DNA of 55,637 bases, taken from positions 1 to 55,637 of the forward strand of contig CAMORU010000004.1 of NCBI GenBank assembly GCA_946624155.1. Reading direction: 5' to 3'. Each line of letters starts with the position of its first letter. Within the stretch, counting starts at the first letter, position 1. Under the pieces are notes generated by a model. That model had not been told where the DNA came from. It saw only the letters and a program-made list of their open reading frames with translations, and did not search any database. Source of the DNA: an uncultured Caryophanales bacterium (GTDB taxonomy: Bacteria; Bacillota_I; Bacilli_A; RFN20; CAG-826). A program made the translations under genes and the position numbers. Shown piece by piece: positions 44,746 through 52,311 of the stretch.

Positions 44746-45000
44746 ATGCCAACAATATCAGTATTTTATGGAATTACAATTATCATGTATCCACAAGGTA
44801 AAGAACATAGCCCACCTCACATTCATGCTTTCTACGGAGAACATGCAGCATCATTTAAAATTAAAGATAAAGAATTATATGAAGGAGAGTTTCCAATAAG
44901 AGCCACTCGTTTGGTAAAAGAATTTCTTGAGCAATATGAAAAAGAATTGCTCGAAATGTGGGAAACTGGGAATTATCAACAATTGAAAGGATTAGATTAA
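44746..45000 (+). CDS. DUF4160 protein, small partner of DUF2442
   Basis: 84 residues. MPTISVFYGITIIMYP followed by HSPPHIHAFYGEHAASF is the hallmark of DUF4160 (His-x-Pro-Pro-His-x-His). EGEFPIRATRLVKEFLEQY closes the domain. DUF4160 and DUF2442 genes occur in pairs with toxin-antitoxin-like distribution; the biochemical role is not established, to my knowledge. The start at 44746 has AAAGGAGG upstream. An in-frame ATG at 44704 would add 14 residues and contain that site. Four bases separate it from the DUF2442 gene. Confidence 0.85.
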   Translation: MPTISVFYGITIIMYPQGKEHSPPHIHAFYGEHAASFKIKDKELYEGEFPIRATRLVKEFLEQYEKELLEMWETGNYQQLKGLD

Positions 45001-45004
45001 TAAT

Positions 45005-45478
45005 ATGCTTCACATTGCAACTAAAGTAAGATTTCTTGAAGATGTACTCGTTGAGTGTACTTTTGATGATGGAAAAATATATCAATATGATATGTCTAAA
45101 ATGTTTAAGAAATATCCTAAGCTAAAAGAACTTAGAACCAATAGGAAGTTATTTACATCCGGTAGATTAGACATCGGTGGTTATGGAATTATTTGGAATA
45201 ATGAAATCGATTTTAGTGCTTCATCTATTTACGAATGCGGAGTTCTTGTTGGTGAATTTGACATTCCTTTAGCGAAAAACATTGGTGTTGTTTTGGGAGG
45301 GGCTAGACAAGATTCAAAGTTTACACAAGAAGCACTTTCAAAAGCAACGGGAATTAACCAGGGTGATATATCAAGAATTGAAAAAGGTTTAGGAAACCCT
45401 ACTTTAAAAAAGATTGAGAAGATTCTTAATGCTTTAGGTAAAACCATGGTTATTACGCTTAAAGATAAGAAAGATTAG
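45005..45478 (+). CDS. DUF2442 protein fused to an Xre-type HTH domain
   Basis: 157 residues. Residues 1 to about 85 are DUF2442: VRFLEDVLVECTFDDGKIYQYDMSKMF and GYGIIWNNEIDFSASSIYECG. Residues ~95-150 form a helix-turn-helix (RQDSKFTQEALSKATGINQGDISRIEKGLGNPTLKKIEKIL), with the Ser/Arg/Glu contacts of the Xre family. The fusion suggests an autoregulatory antitoxin or repressor for the DUF4160 pair. It probably binds the palindrome at 44711-44728 or the element at 44567-44658. Confidence 0.85.
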   Translation: MLHIATKVRFLEDVLVECTFDDGKIYQYDMSKMFKKYPKLKELRTNRKLFTSGRLDIGGYGIIWNNEIDFSASSIYECGVLVGEFDIPLAKNIGVVLGGARQDSKFTQEALSKATGINQGDISRIEKGLGNPTLKKIEKILNALGKTMVITLKDKKD

Positions 45479-45528
45479 TAATATTACATAGTAAATATTA
45501 GAATATAACTAAAAGGAGATATTAATTT

Positions 45529-46119
45529 ATGAAGAAAATACGTGAATTATTAAAACCATTTTTAGAAATTATCTTTGGCGCAATAGTATTCTTTAGTTAT
45601 TCAGGCTATCTCTATGGAGAAGGAGGAATACTAGCATTAGGAATTATTGCAACAGTAATTGCAGCTTATTTCTTAACAGTTGGTATTCTTAAGATTGTTT
45701 TAGGAGATAAGATGAGCAAAAGAACAAAAAGAATCTTCCTTTTAGGAGGGTTAAGTGGTTTTGCTTGGTTTATTACTGCAGAATTTATTATTTATATGGT
45801 TGGAGGCGCTCTTCCAGTTAATGGTTGGATCATCTTTATTTTAACCGCTGCATCTTCATTTGGATTTGCCTTATTTCTTATTCTTTCAGAGTTTGCTAAT
45901 AGCAAATTCATTAGTAGAATTGCCCAATTATGTGGCGCCATCTTTGTTTTAGCTTTATTACTTAATGTTTTAATCCCAGGTGGAGTTTTAGTCGCATTAG
46001 GTCAAATCGTTATCCTTCAAGTGGTCCTTTATGTCGCATATGCAATTATGGCATTTGAAGCCATGGGTGAGTTAAAGGTCGCTGGTGCACCTAAAGAAGA
46101 AAAACAACCACAAGAATAA
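45529..46119 (+). CDS. six-helix integral membrane protein, unknown
   Basis: 196 residues with about six membrane helices (near 12-27, 32-54, 68-90, 96-120, 126-144, 146-168) and a charged C-terminal tail (GAPKEEKQPQE). No transporter or enzyme motif is recognised. AAAAGGAGAT precedes the ATG. The next gene, yhaM, follows after 14 bp, so the two probably form an operon. Confidence 0.65.
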   Translation: MKKIRELLKPFLEIIFGAIVFFSYSGYLYGEGGILALGIIATVIAAYFLTVGILKIVLGDKMSKRTKRIFLLGGLSGFAWFITAEFIIYMVGGALPVNGWIIFILTAASSFGFALFLILSEFANSKFISRIAQLCGAIFVLALLLNVLIPGGVLVALGQIVILQVVLYVAYAIMAFEAMGELKVAGAPKEEKQPQE

Positions 46120-46133
46120 ATTGGAGAATATTA

Positions 46134-47072
46134 ATGAAGTGGATTAAAGATTTTATTGATGGAGACCATATTATTGGTCAATTACTTGTTGTAAGTTCTA
46201 ATAAAGGAACAACAGACAAAGGTTTATCTTATTTAAATGTTACATTCCAAGATAAAAGTGGCACTATTGAGGCTAAAAAGTGGGATGCTAGCGATGATGA
46301 TCTTAGGATTTTAGTTCCTGGTAGCGTAGTAATTGTAGATGGTTTAGTAAATTTATATAAAAATCAACCTCAACTTAAAATTGTTGGTGTTTCTAAAATA
46401 GAAAGACCTGAAGAAGTTGTAATGTCTAATTTCGCTAGAGTTTCTCCAATTCCTTTAGAGGAACTTAAAGCTAGATTAGACAAATATTTAAATTCTTTCA
46501 AAGATAAAGATGTTGAGAAAGTTACTAAAGCAGTTATATCTCATTTCTACGAAAGATATGTAACTTATCCTGGGGCAGTTAAAGTTCACCATGAATTTGG
46601 ATCAGGAATTTTACACCATTCCCTTTTTATGGCGGATGTCGCTGACGCAATAAGTAAGATTTATACTCAGGTAGATAGAGATATTCTTGTCGCTGGAGCT
46701 TTGCTCCACGACATAGGTAAAACTATTGAATATGAAAATCCAATAGCTCCAGTTCAAACTGCTGAAGGTAAATTATGCGGACACGTCGCTATTGGATATG
46801 CTGAATTTAAACGTATCGTAGATGAATTAGATATTAAATCAGAAGTTCCATTATTATTAGAACATATGATTTTAGCCCATCACGGTACACTTGAATTTGG
46901 TTCTCCTGTTATGCCTGCGACACGTGAAGCATTACTATTAAGTGAAATTGATATGCTTGATTCTAGACAAATGATACTAGATAAAGCATTAGACCAAGTT
47001 AAAGAAGGGGAATTTACCCAAAGATTATGGATGATGGATGATACTTCATTCTATAAACCTAAAAAGAGATAA
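46134..47072 (+). CDS. yhaM: 3'-5' exoribonuclease YhaM
   Basis: 312 residues, the usual length. The N-terminal OB-fold (about 10-90) includes LNVTFQDKSGTIEAKKW and PGSVVIVDGLV. The HD domain has VHHEFGSGILHHSLFMADVA (151-170), the metal-binding LLHDIGKTIEY (His 192, Asp 193) and LLLEHMILAHHGTLEFGSPVMP near 240-265. YhaM trims RNA, and can act on DNA, from the 3' end, and acts in mRNA decay in Bacilli. GGAG lies upstream of the ATG. A strong terminator follows. Confidence 0.93.
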   Translation: MKWIKDFIDGDHIIGQLLVVSSNKGTTDKGLSYLNVTFQDKSGTIEAKKWDASDDDLRILVPGSVVIVDGLVNLYKNQPQLKIVGVSKIERPEEVVMSNFARVSPIPLEELKARLDKYLNSFKDKDVEKVTKAVISHFYERYVTYPGAVKVHHEFGSGILHHSLFMADVADAISKIYTQVDRDILVAGALLHDIGKTIEYENPIAPVQTAEGKLCGHVAIGYAEFKRIVDELDIKSEVPLLLEHMILAHHGTLEFGSPVMPATREALLLSEIDMLDSRQMILDKALDQVKEGEFTQRLWMMDDTSFYKPKKR

Positions 47073-47089
47073 AATAAGAATATAGAAAT

Positions 47090-47118
47090 AATCCCTACAT
47101 TGTAGGGATTTTCTTGTA
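47090..47118 (+). terminator. terminator of yhaM
   Basis: AATCCCTACA (47090-47099) and TGTAGGGATT (47101-47110) are perfect complements, followed by TTCTTGT. Confidence 0.85.
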
Positions 47119-47141
47119 TTTTATCTATATTTTGATATAAT
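47114..47141 (+). promoter_or_regulatory. promoter of the PemK-like gene, copy 2
   Basis: TTGTAT (47114-47119) and TATAAT (47136-47141) are 16 bases apart, with TG two bases before the -10. The leader would be about 68 bases and contains AGGAAGGAG and, nearer the gene, AAAGGAGGG. Confidence 0.65.
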
Positions 47142-47215
47142 ATGAGTAGAAATAGTAGGATAAGGAAGGAGTGATTCTTTATTTTTAAGCATAATTGCTA
47201 AAGGAGGGCATTTTT

Positions 47216-47614
47216 ATGTCCAAATCTTCTTCTACTTCTCAAGTTAAAGTTATTGAAGTCGGTGAATTTTATTTTATTCACGACAAAAGTAAAAGCGGTC
47301 ATCCTGGTCTTGTAATAAAAAAAGATGATCTGAATAATAGATATTTAGTAATTAGATTTGATAGTGATAAACCAGGGGAAACTCCAAAATTTAAAAGAGG
47401 CATTAAACATATCATATTGTTAAACAAGGCAATTGATAACAAAGTTAAAAATTCATATGCGAGAAGTCGTCCAATGCTTTGCAAAAGAAAAGATATTGGG
47501 AAACATCTCGCTGACTTATCTTTGAATTTATGTGATGCCGATATAATAAATAAAATTTCTAGAAGAAATCCTGAAAAAAGTCCATCACTAAGTAATAAAA
47601 AAACGCCCCGATGA
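47216..47614 (+). CDS. PemK-like small protein, candidate toxin (copy 2)
   Basis: 132 residues. VIEVGEFYFIHDKSKSGHPGLVIKK is the opening strand-loop-strand of PemK/MazF-type barrels (Gly-x-x-x-x-Ile ... His-Pro-Gly-Leu-Val-Ile). YLVIRFDSDKPG, then IKHIILLNKA, SYARSRPMLCKRKDIGKHL and a terminal helix follow. It is a paralog of the 26202-26534 protein. ATG 47216 is chosen for AAAGGAGGG nine bases upstream. The last codons (Lys-Thr-Pro-Arg-stop) lie within a hairpin that is the terminator of a minus-strand RNA unit. Endoribonuclease activity is inferred, not shown. Confidence 0.6.
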   Translation: MSKSSSTSQVKVIEVGEFYFIHDKSKSGHPGLVIKKDDLNNRYLVIRFDSDKPGETPKFKRGIKHIILLNKAIDNKVKNSYARSRPMLCKRKDIGKHLADLSLNLCDADIINKISRRNPEKSPSLSNKKTPR

Positions 47615-47679
47615 GCCTAATGAGCTCCACGTACCGGTGGCGTTGTAAATATTAAATATTAACTTAACTTAAATGTCAA
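47595..47679 (-). ncRNA. minimal RNA gene, unit 1 (promoter, ~43-nt hairpin RNA, U-tract)
   Basis: On the minus strand TTGACA (47679-47674), a 17-base spacer and TTTAAT (47656-47651) form a promoter. Six bases later, at 47644, begins a hairpin with arms AACGCC (47644-47639) and GGCGTT (47607-47602), followed by seven Ts. Inside, an ACCGG/CGGGG strand pair and a GAGC/GCTC stem can form. The predicted RNA is about 50 nt. Its terminator arm covers the stop codon (47612-47614) and last codons of the PemK-like gene. Confidence 0.6.
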
Positions 47680-47761
47680 CATTAAAAAATAACCGATCTA
47701 CCTAAAGGCACTACATACCGGTTATTGATATTATTTCAAAATAAAATAAACAAACTGTCAA
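47680..47761 (-). ncRNA. minimal RNA gene, unit 2
   Basis: TTGACA (47761-47756), 17 bases, TGAAAT (47738-47733), six bases, then a hairpin starting at 47726 with arms AATAACCG (47726-47719) and CGGTTATT (47695-47688), followed by Ts. The arms differ from unit 1 yet still pair. The loop keeps GTA, AGTGC and TAGG. Geometry is the same as in units 1 and 3. Confidence 0.6.
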
Positions 47762-47768
47762 TTCTTTG

Positions 47769-47855
47769 TAAATAAAAACCGCCCCGATTGGCCTATTCAG
47801 CACTAAGTACCGGTGACGGTAGTTATATTAAAAAGAAATTTAATTTATCTGACAA
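47769..47855 (-). ncRNA. minimal RNA gene, unit 3
   Basis: TTGTCA (47855-47850), 17 bases, TTTAAT (47832-47827), six bases, then the RNA start at 47820. The hairpin pairs ACCG (47820-47817) with CGGT near 47782-47779, and ACCGG-type inner bases pair with CGGGG. TTTTT follows. The loop has GTAC, TAGTGC and TAGGCC. It lies 29 bp beyond the 3' end of the HIT gene. Confidence 0.6.
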
Positions 47856-47884
47856 TGATATTTATTATTCTTTTTTATTAAGAT

Positions 47885-48307
47885 TTAAATAGCTTTTTTA
47901 ATCTCGTCTGCAATCGCTGGAAGAGATAATTCAGAGAGTTTATTATTCTCTTTCATTTCGATACGGAATCCTTCGTCTCTAATATAACGCGGAATAACGT
48001 GCACGTGGAAGTGGAAAACACTCTGGCCTGCCTCTTTATTCACATTCGTTAAAATATTGACTCCTTTGGCCCCTAAAATCGAAATTTGGGCCTGTCCTAT
48101 ACGTTGGGCGACATCCATAACCTTGTGCATTACATCTTTTTCGGTAGTTAAGAAATTGGAGTAGTGCTTTTTTGAAATTACAAGTGTATGGCCAGGAGTA
48201 ACTTGTGAAATGTCTAGAAATGCTAAGACATCATCATCTTCATAAACTTTATGTGAAGGAATAATTCCTTCGGCAATTTTACAAAATATACAATCTTTAT
48301 TTTCCAT
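47885..48307 (-). CDS. hit: HIT family nucleotide-binding hydrolase
   Basis: 140 residues. The N-terminal zinc-type CIFCKIAEG and KVYEDDDVLAFLDISQVTPGHTLVISKKH are typical. The catalytic triad motif QSVFHFHVHVIPRY (His-x-His-x-His near 98-102) is intact. Members hydrolyse or transfer nucleotides from adenylylated substrates such as AMP-lysine and dinucleoside polyphosphates. A terminator separates it from the upstream lipoprotein operon. The ATG has AGGAGT upstream on the minus strand. Confidence 0.93.
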   Translation of the reverse strand: MENKDCIFCKIAEGIIPSHKVYEDDDVLAFLDISQVTPGHTLVISKKHYSNFLTTEKDVMHKVMDVAQRIGQAQISILGAKGVNILTNVNKEAGQSVFHFHVHVIPRYIRDEGFRIEMKENNKLSELSLPAIADEIKKAI

Positions 48308-48328
48308 AATTAATAACTCCTATAATAA

Positions 48329-48350
48329 AGGGAGGCGCAGTCGCCTCCCT
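48329..48350 (-). terminator. terminator of the lipoprotein operon
   Basis: AGGGAGGCG and CGCCTCCCT pair perfectly around a 4-base loop. On the minus strand TTTATTAT follows. It lies 15 bp after the second lipoprotein gene's stop and just before hit. Confidence 0.8.
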
Positions 48351-48364
48351 ATGATTAATTGTTT

Positions 48365-50173
48365 TTAATCCTCATCAAAGATGTCTAAATCTGGATATTC
48401 GCTCTTGAGGTAGTCATATAATGAACTATCATAGAATGCGAATTCGTACTTGTTAAGCACTTCGGTGTAAGCATCTTTAATATAAGAATCTTTTGTACCA
48501 AGGACTTTTGCAATTTGTCTTGATAAGAGTTCTTTTGTTGCATCATCGTAAACTGTTTTAACATCTGGATTAAGTTTAGCGGTTGATGGAGCTTCAAGAA
48601 CTTGGCAAATGGTAACAGATTTACCTGAAACATCGTCATAAACATAGTTTTGAGGTTGAACTTTGTATGATGGTTTTGCAGGAATAACAAACTTGCGACC
48701 ATTAATCTTTCTTAAATAAGGAAGTCTTGATAATGGTTTAGTTGTATCTGGATTTCCTTCAGCATCAGCTTGATACATCCATTGTCCGATTGTGCCCGCA
48801 GTTTTTGATTCTGCGACAAGTTGTGATGGATCATCAATTGAACTTGCAACACGGATGTTGAATATACGATCTTTTAATGCACTTGGGAGGTCGCTAAGAC
48901 CGTTAGCTTTAACGTGCCATCCATCAGTTGTGTAGTCTTCTTTCATAATAGAAAGAATTTTTTGGAATAATCCATATTCTTTAGATTTTCCTTCGCCTGT
49001 GAATGATTCTAATGCAGTTTTTTGTTCTGGAGTTGGGAAACGACCAGCATCTTCGCCTGCAATAGCAAGTTGATAATCTTTTAAAACTTTACCAAGTTTA
49101 GTTTTGACGTAATAGTTACCTGCTGGGACAAGTACAATATCAAGATATTTGTAATGAGCAGCATCTGCAGCTTTTACTTCAATTGTTTCATTGTGATCAG
49201 CAAAACCACTAATTAATGCAGCTTCAGTAGTTGATAATTGTGCGATTAATTCAGGTTCTAACTTAGTTGGAACATGTGGAGCGAAACCTTTATAAGCATT
49301 TACAAGGTGTTCAAAATTAATTCCAACAACTGTTGTTTCATCAGCTTCAATATGCTTGTTAGCAAATTCTGCTGAGATGTCTCTTACGAATGAGTCTTTG
49401 CCTTCGTAAGGAAGTTTAACCATATTAACTTTACGAGCATAAGCACGTCCGAGTGAGTTTGTATTCTCACGATAAACGTAGTCTTCGACTAATTTATCTT
49501 TGAGAATGTCTGGATAGACTTTCTCTTTAATATAACCACGATCAGATGTCTTCTCGTATTGTTCTTTTTGTTTTAAATGTGAGTAAGCTTCGCTCTTTTG
49601 GATAGTGTTATCAACGAATCTTCTATCAAATTTTTCAAGTTTTTCATCTTCGTCAGCATAAGTGACTTTATCAAGATCGTATAACTCATAACGCTTTGCG
49701 TTATAGAATTTTTCTTCATCGAATCTACCTTCTTCATCTTGATATGATGAATTTGTAATTTCGTTGTAGAAATATTCTGAAATTCTTTCATTAACATCTT
49801 GTTCAAATTGAGTAAATCTTCTCTTTGCAACTTCACCTTTACCAAAATATTTGGTGTATTTATCTGTGAAAGCTTTTTTGTCTGTATCAGAACCATCAGA
49901 GGCTTTCTTGAATTCTTTATATGAGCCAAATTTCTTTTCACAGATTTCTTCTAAGATATCGTTGATAATCTTAGCGTTCTTTTCAGATGAAACTGCGTCA
50001 TAGATTGTTCCAATCTTATTCTCATCAATATCAACTTTTCCATCAGTAGATGAAACAATTGGATTATTGTAGTTTGTTGGAACTGAGGAAACAGGGTCGC
50101 ATGAGGCAAGGATGAAACCTGCAGATAATGCGAGTAAACCCGCGAATAATTTTTTAGATGTGTGCTTTTCCAT
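48365..50173 (-). CDS. large lipoprotein, second gene of the foldase-like operon
   Basis: 602 residues. A lipoprotein signal with lipobox ILASC places Cys near residue 25, followed by DPVSSVP. The rest is extracellular and Lys/Glu/Asp-rich, with helical N-terminal ~200 residues. No parvulin motif is clear, but the order of helical arm then globular domains resembles SurA/PrsA-like chaperones. It overlaps the upstream PrsA-like gene by 20 bp. The start at 50173 has GGAGG upstream inside that gene; a longer frame to 50206 lacks a signal peptide at its start. Probably a paralogous folding or assembly factor for exported proteins. Confidence 0.65.
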   Translation of the reverse strand: MEKHTSKKLFAGLLALSAGFILASCDPVSSVPTNYNNPIVSSTDGKVDIDENKIGTIYDAVSSEKNAKIINDILEEICEKKFGSYKEFKKASDGSDTDKKAFTDKYTKYFGKGEVAKRRFTQFEQDVNERISEYFYNEITNSSYQDEEGRFDEEKFYNAKRYELYDLDKVTYADEDEKLEKFDRRFVDNTIQKSEAYSHLKQKEQYEKTSDRGYIKEKVYPDILKDKLVEDYVYRENTNSLGRAYARKVNMVKLPYEGKDSFVRDISAEFANKHIEADETTVVGINFEHLVNAYKGFAPHVPTKLEPELIAQLSTTEAALISGFADHNETIEVKAADAAHYKYLDIVLVPAGNYYVKTKLGKVLKDYQLAIAGEDAGRFPTPEQKTALESFTGEGKSKEYGLFQKILSIMKEDYTTDGWHVKANGLSDLPSALKDRIFNIRVASSIDDPSQLVAESKTAGTIGQWMYQADAEGNPDTTKPLSRLPYLRKINGRKFVIPAKPSYKVQPQNYVYDDVSGKSVTICQVLEAPSTAKLNPDVKTVYDDATKELLSRQIAKVLGTKDSYIKDAYTEVLNKYEFAFYDSSLYDYLKSEYPDLDIFDED

Positions 50174-52079
50174 CGTTGAAGAGACCTCCTTCCTTCTTAA
50201 ACGCATCTGAAGTTTTGGTTGATTCCCAGTATGTTTTTACATCCATTCCAATAATTTCAGCTGCGAGAGTTTCAAGTTCACTTTTTTCTTCAGCTGTAAG
50301 GTTAGCATATGGATAAACTTCGTCTAGTTTAAGGTCTTCATTGGCTTTACTAAAAACGTACTTACATGCTTGAGGAATAAGTTTTTTACGTTCAGCGTTT
50401 TCTCTACTTAATTTGTCGAGATATTCATTCCAAGTCTTCTTCCAATTTTCTGATTTTTCATTTTCTTTCTTTTCGACAGATGTAAGAATCCAGTTCATAA
50501 GAGCTTTTTCAATTTCTTTACAATCTTTTTCGAAAGTAAGTTTTTCGACATTCATGAATTTAAGGAAGATGTACTTATTGAGTTTATCAGAATCAAAAGA
50601 TTTGAATTTTGAGGCAATTTCTTGAGCTCTTGGTTCTGAATCTTCTCTTTCATCACCAACAAAGTTGGTGTATGTGTCTAATTTTGTACCATCAGCTTTG
50701 TGTGGGTACATATCTTGCGAATAATAGTATGTGTTGTAGTAATCTTTATCTTCAACTTCATAGGTTGATAATGGTGAACGATTGACTACCATAAAGTGAA
50801 TTTCTTGTTTTCCTTGTGAGCTTCCACGAACACAAACGATAGGTTTTGTTGGATCATCATCTGCACAAAGTACAACTTTTTCTTCGCCATTGAATGAAAC
50901 TGTTCTGAAGTTACCATTTGTATCTTCATTATTATCAGCACCTTCAACAAAGAAAACAGCATGTCTATTTAAATACTTGTTATAGATAACATTTCTTGGG
51001 AAAACGAGATCTGCTCCTTCAATAACAGGTTTACTGTTTTCGTCAGTTTCTGCTTCAGAATAGCTGTTAAGTTCTTCGAAAACTGAATAAGGAACAGTTG
51101 GAACATGTGCTGCATGATCATCAGCAAAATTGAATAACTCATTAACAGCATCAATGTATTTCTCACTAAATGAAGATGCATCAATAGCTTTGCCAGAAGC
51201 ATCTTTACCTAAATAGAATTGTTCATAAGCATAAATGCCAAGTTTGAATTCGTTAATAAATCCTGTGTCATAATCCATGATGCCTAAATCACCATATTTA
51301 GCACGTGAACTTTCATCATCACTTAAAGAATAAGCAGCAAGTTGGAATGAACTTGCATCCTTTAATTCCTTTACTGCTGTATAAAGGTTTTTAGCATTGT
51401 CTTCAGAAATTGTGCCATCAGCATAATTTGTGTCGCTCTTATCAGCGAGTTCAATCATGAGATGTGACATATGGTAAGGATGTTGATCCTTTAAATAGCC
51501 ATCCCAAACAAAGTCTTTACCAAGAGTTTTGAGATTAACTTTGTAAGGTGCATTGTCTCCTCTCATTTCATCAACGAAATATGTATAGAAGTTCTCGTCG
51601 AAAGTTTCTTCTTGAATTTCTCCAACATATTTTGCGTGTAATTCTTCTTCTGTTTTGACACCGTTTTCCGAAAGAATTGCATCGAATTCCTTTTTGTATC
51701 TTGTGCCATTTGCGTCGGCGTTGTCTTCTGCAGTTTGCTTATCAATAGCAACCTTTTTATCAGCCTCCGCATTAATTTTAGTCATTTGTGGTTTACCTAA
51801 TTTAATTGTTACGCCGTTATATTTTTTTGTACCACGATCTACACTAAAGTAATTCCTTTTGATAACTTTGAAGATAGCATCAAAAATAGCTTGATATTTG
51901 TCAGAATCGTCATAGTATTCTTTAAGAATATCATCCGCAACTTTATATGTGGTGGTTCCATCAACAGTGTAAGACAATAAATATCCTTTGTCTGAAGACT
52001 TTACTGGATCACAACCGGCAAGTGAACCGACTGAGAGCAAGCAAGCAATCATACCAAGAGATAGTTTAGATTTCTTCAT
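50154..52079 (-). CDS. PrsA-like foldase lipoprotein (parvulin-type)
   Basis: 641 residues. The signal ends in SLAGC, with DPVKSS after the lipid-bearing Cys, the same DPV as in the next lipoprotein. A helical arm is followed near 207-290 by HMSHLMIELADKS, a spacer and YGDLGIMDYDTGFINEFKLGIYAY. This matches the start (His-x-Leu) and the Gly-Asp-Leu-Gly ... Phe block of parvulin PpiC domains. It would fold secreted proteins at the outer membrane surface. It is longer than typical PrsA (about 290), with an extra ~300-residue C-terminal part. AAAGGAGG precedes the ATG. Confidence 0.75.
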   Translation of the reverse strand: MKKSKLSLGMIACLLSVGSLAGCDPVKSSDKGYLLSYTVDGTTTYKVADDILKEYYDDSDKYQAIFDAIFKVIKRNYFSVDRGTKKYNGVTIKLGKPQMTKINAEADKKVAIDKQTAEDNADANGTRYKKEFDAILSENGVKTEEELHAKYVGEIQEETFDENFYTYFVDEMRGDNAPYKVNLKTLGKDFVWDGYLKDQHPYHMSHLMIELADKSDTNYADGTISEDNAKNLYTAVKELKDASSFQLAAYSLSDDESSRAKYGDLGIMDYDTGFINEFKLGIYAYEQFYLGKDASGKAIDASSFSEKYIDAVNELFNFADDHAAHVPTVPYSVFEELNSYSEAETDENSKPVIEGADLVFPRNVIYNKYLNRHAVFFVEGADNNEDTNGNFRTVSFNGEEKVVLCADDDPTKPIVCVRGSSQGKQEIHFMVVNRSPLSTYEVEDKDYYNTYYYSQDMYPHKADGTKLDTYTNFVGDEREDSEPRAQEIASKFKSFDSDKLNKYIFLKFMNVEKLTFEKDCKEIEKALMNWILTSVEKKENEKSENWKKTWNEYLDKLSRENAERKKLIPQACKYVFSKANEDLKLDEVYPYANLTAEEKSELETLAAEIIGMDVKTYWESTKTSDAFKKEGGLFNDGKAHI

Positions 52080-52251
52080 ATTGACTTAGCCTCCTTTTCA
52101 ATAATGCGAGTAAAATTATATTCTCTTGTATGTATAAATACAACAAAGATTTTTCGAAAAATACATAGACTTGTCTATAGCGGTTAACAATTTGGGTTGT
52201 TTCTTAAATTACTGCAAAAACAAGTTTTTGAATAATTTTTTATCATTTCAT

Positions 52252-52281
52252 TTGATTTGACCTCTTTTCTATATATAAAAT
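52252..52281 (+). promoter_or_regulatory. putative promoter of the suf operon
   Basis: TTGATT (52252-52257) and TAAAAT (52276-52281) are 18 bases apart; TTGACC overlaps the first box. AAGGGAG lies before the sufC ATG at 52312. No regulator site is recognised. Confidence 0.45.
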
Positions 52282-52311
52282 AGTAGCGTTCTGTAAGGGA
52301 GAATTGAGCCT

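Noticed and set aside
47602..47820. CRISPR array reading of the three hairpin repeats
   Set aside because: Units are imperfect, spaced 86-90 bp apart with promoter-like AT-rich DNA between, and each has its own terminator. There are no cas genes.
47602..47820. Self-cleaving ribozymes (hammerhead or twister type)
   Set aside because: CCGATGAG resembles part of a hammerhead core on the plus strand, but the required GAAA element and three-way stems are absent.
47216..47820. Canonical type III toxin-antitoxin locus
   Set aside because: In described type III systems the RNA repeats lie upstream of the toxin on the same strand. Here they are downstream, on the other strand and separately promoted, so the label was not used for the feature calls.
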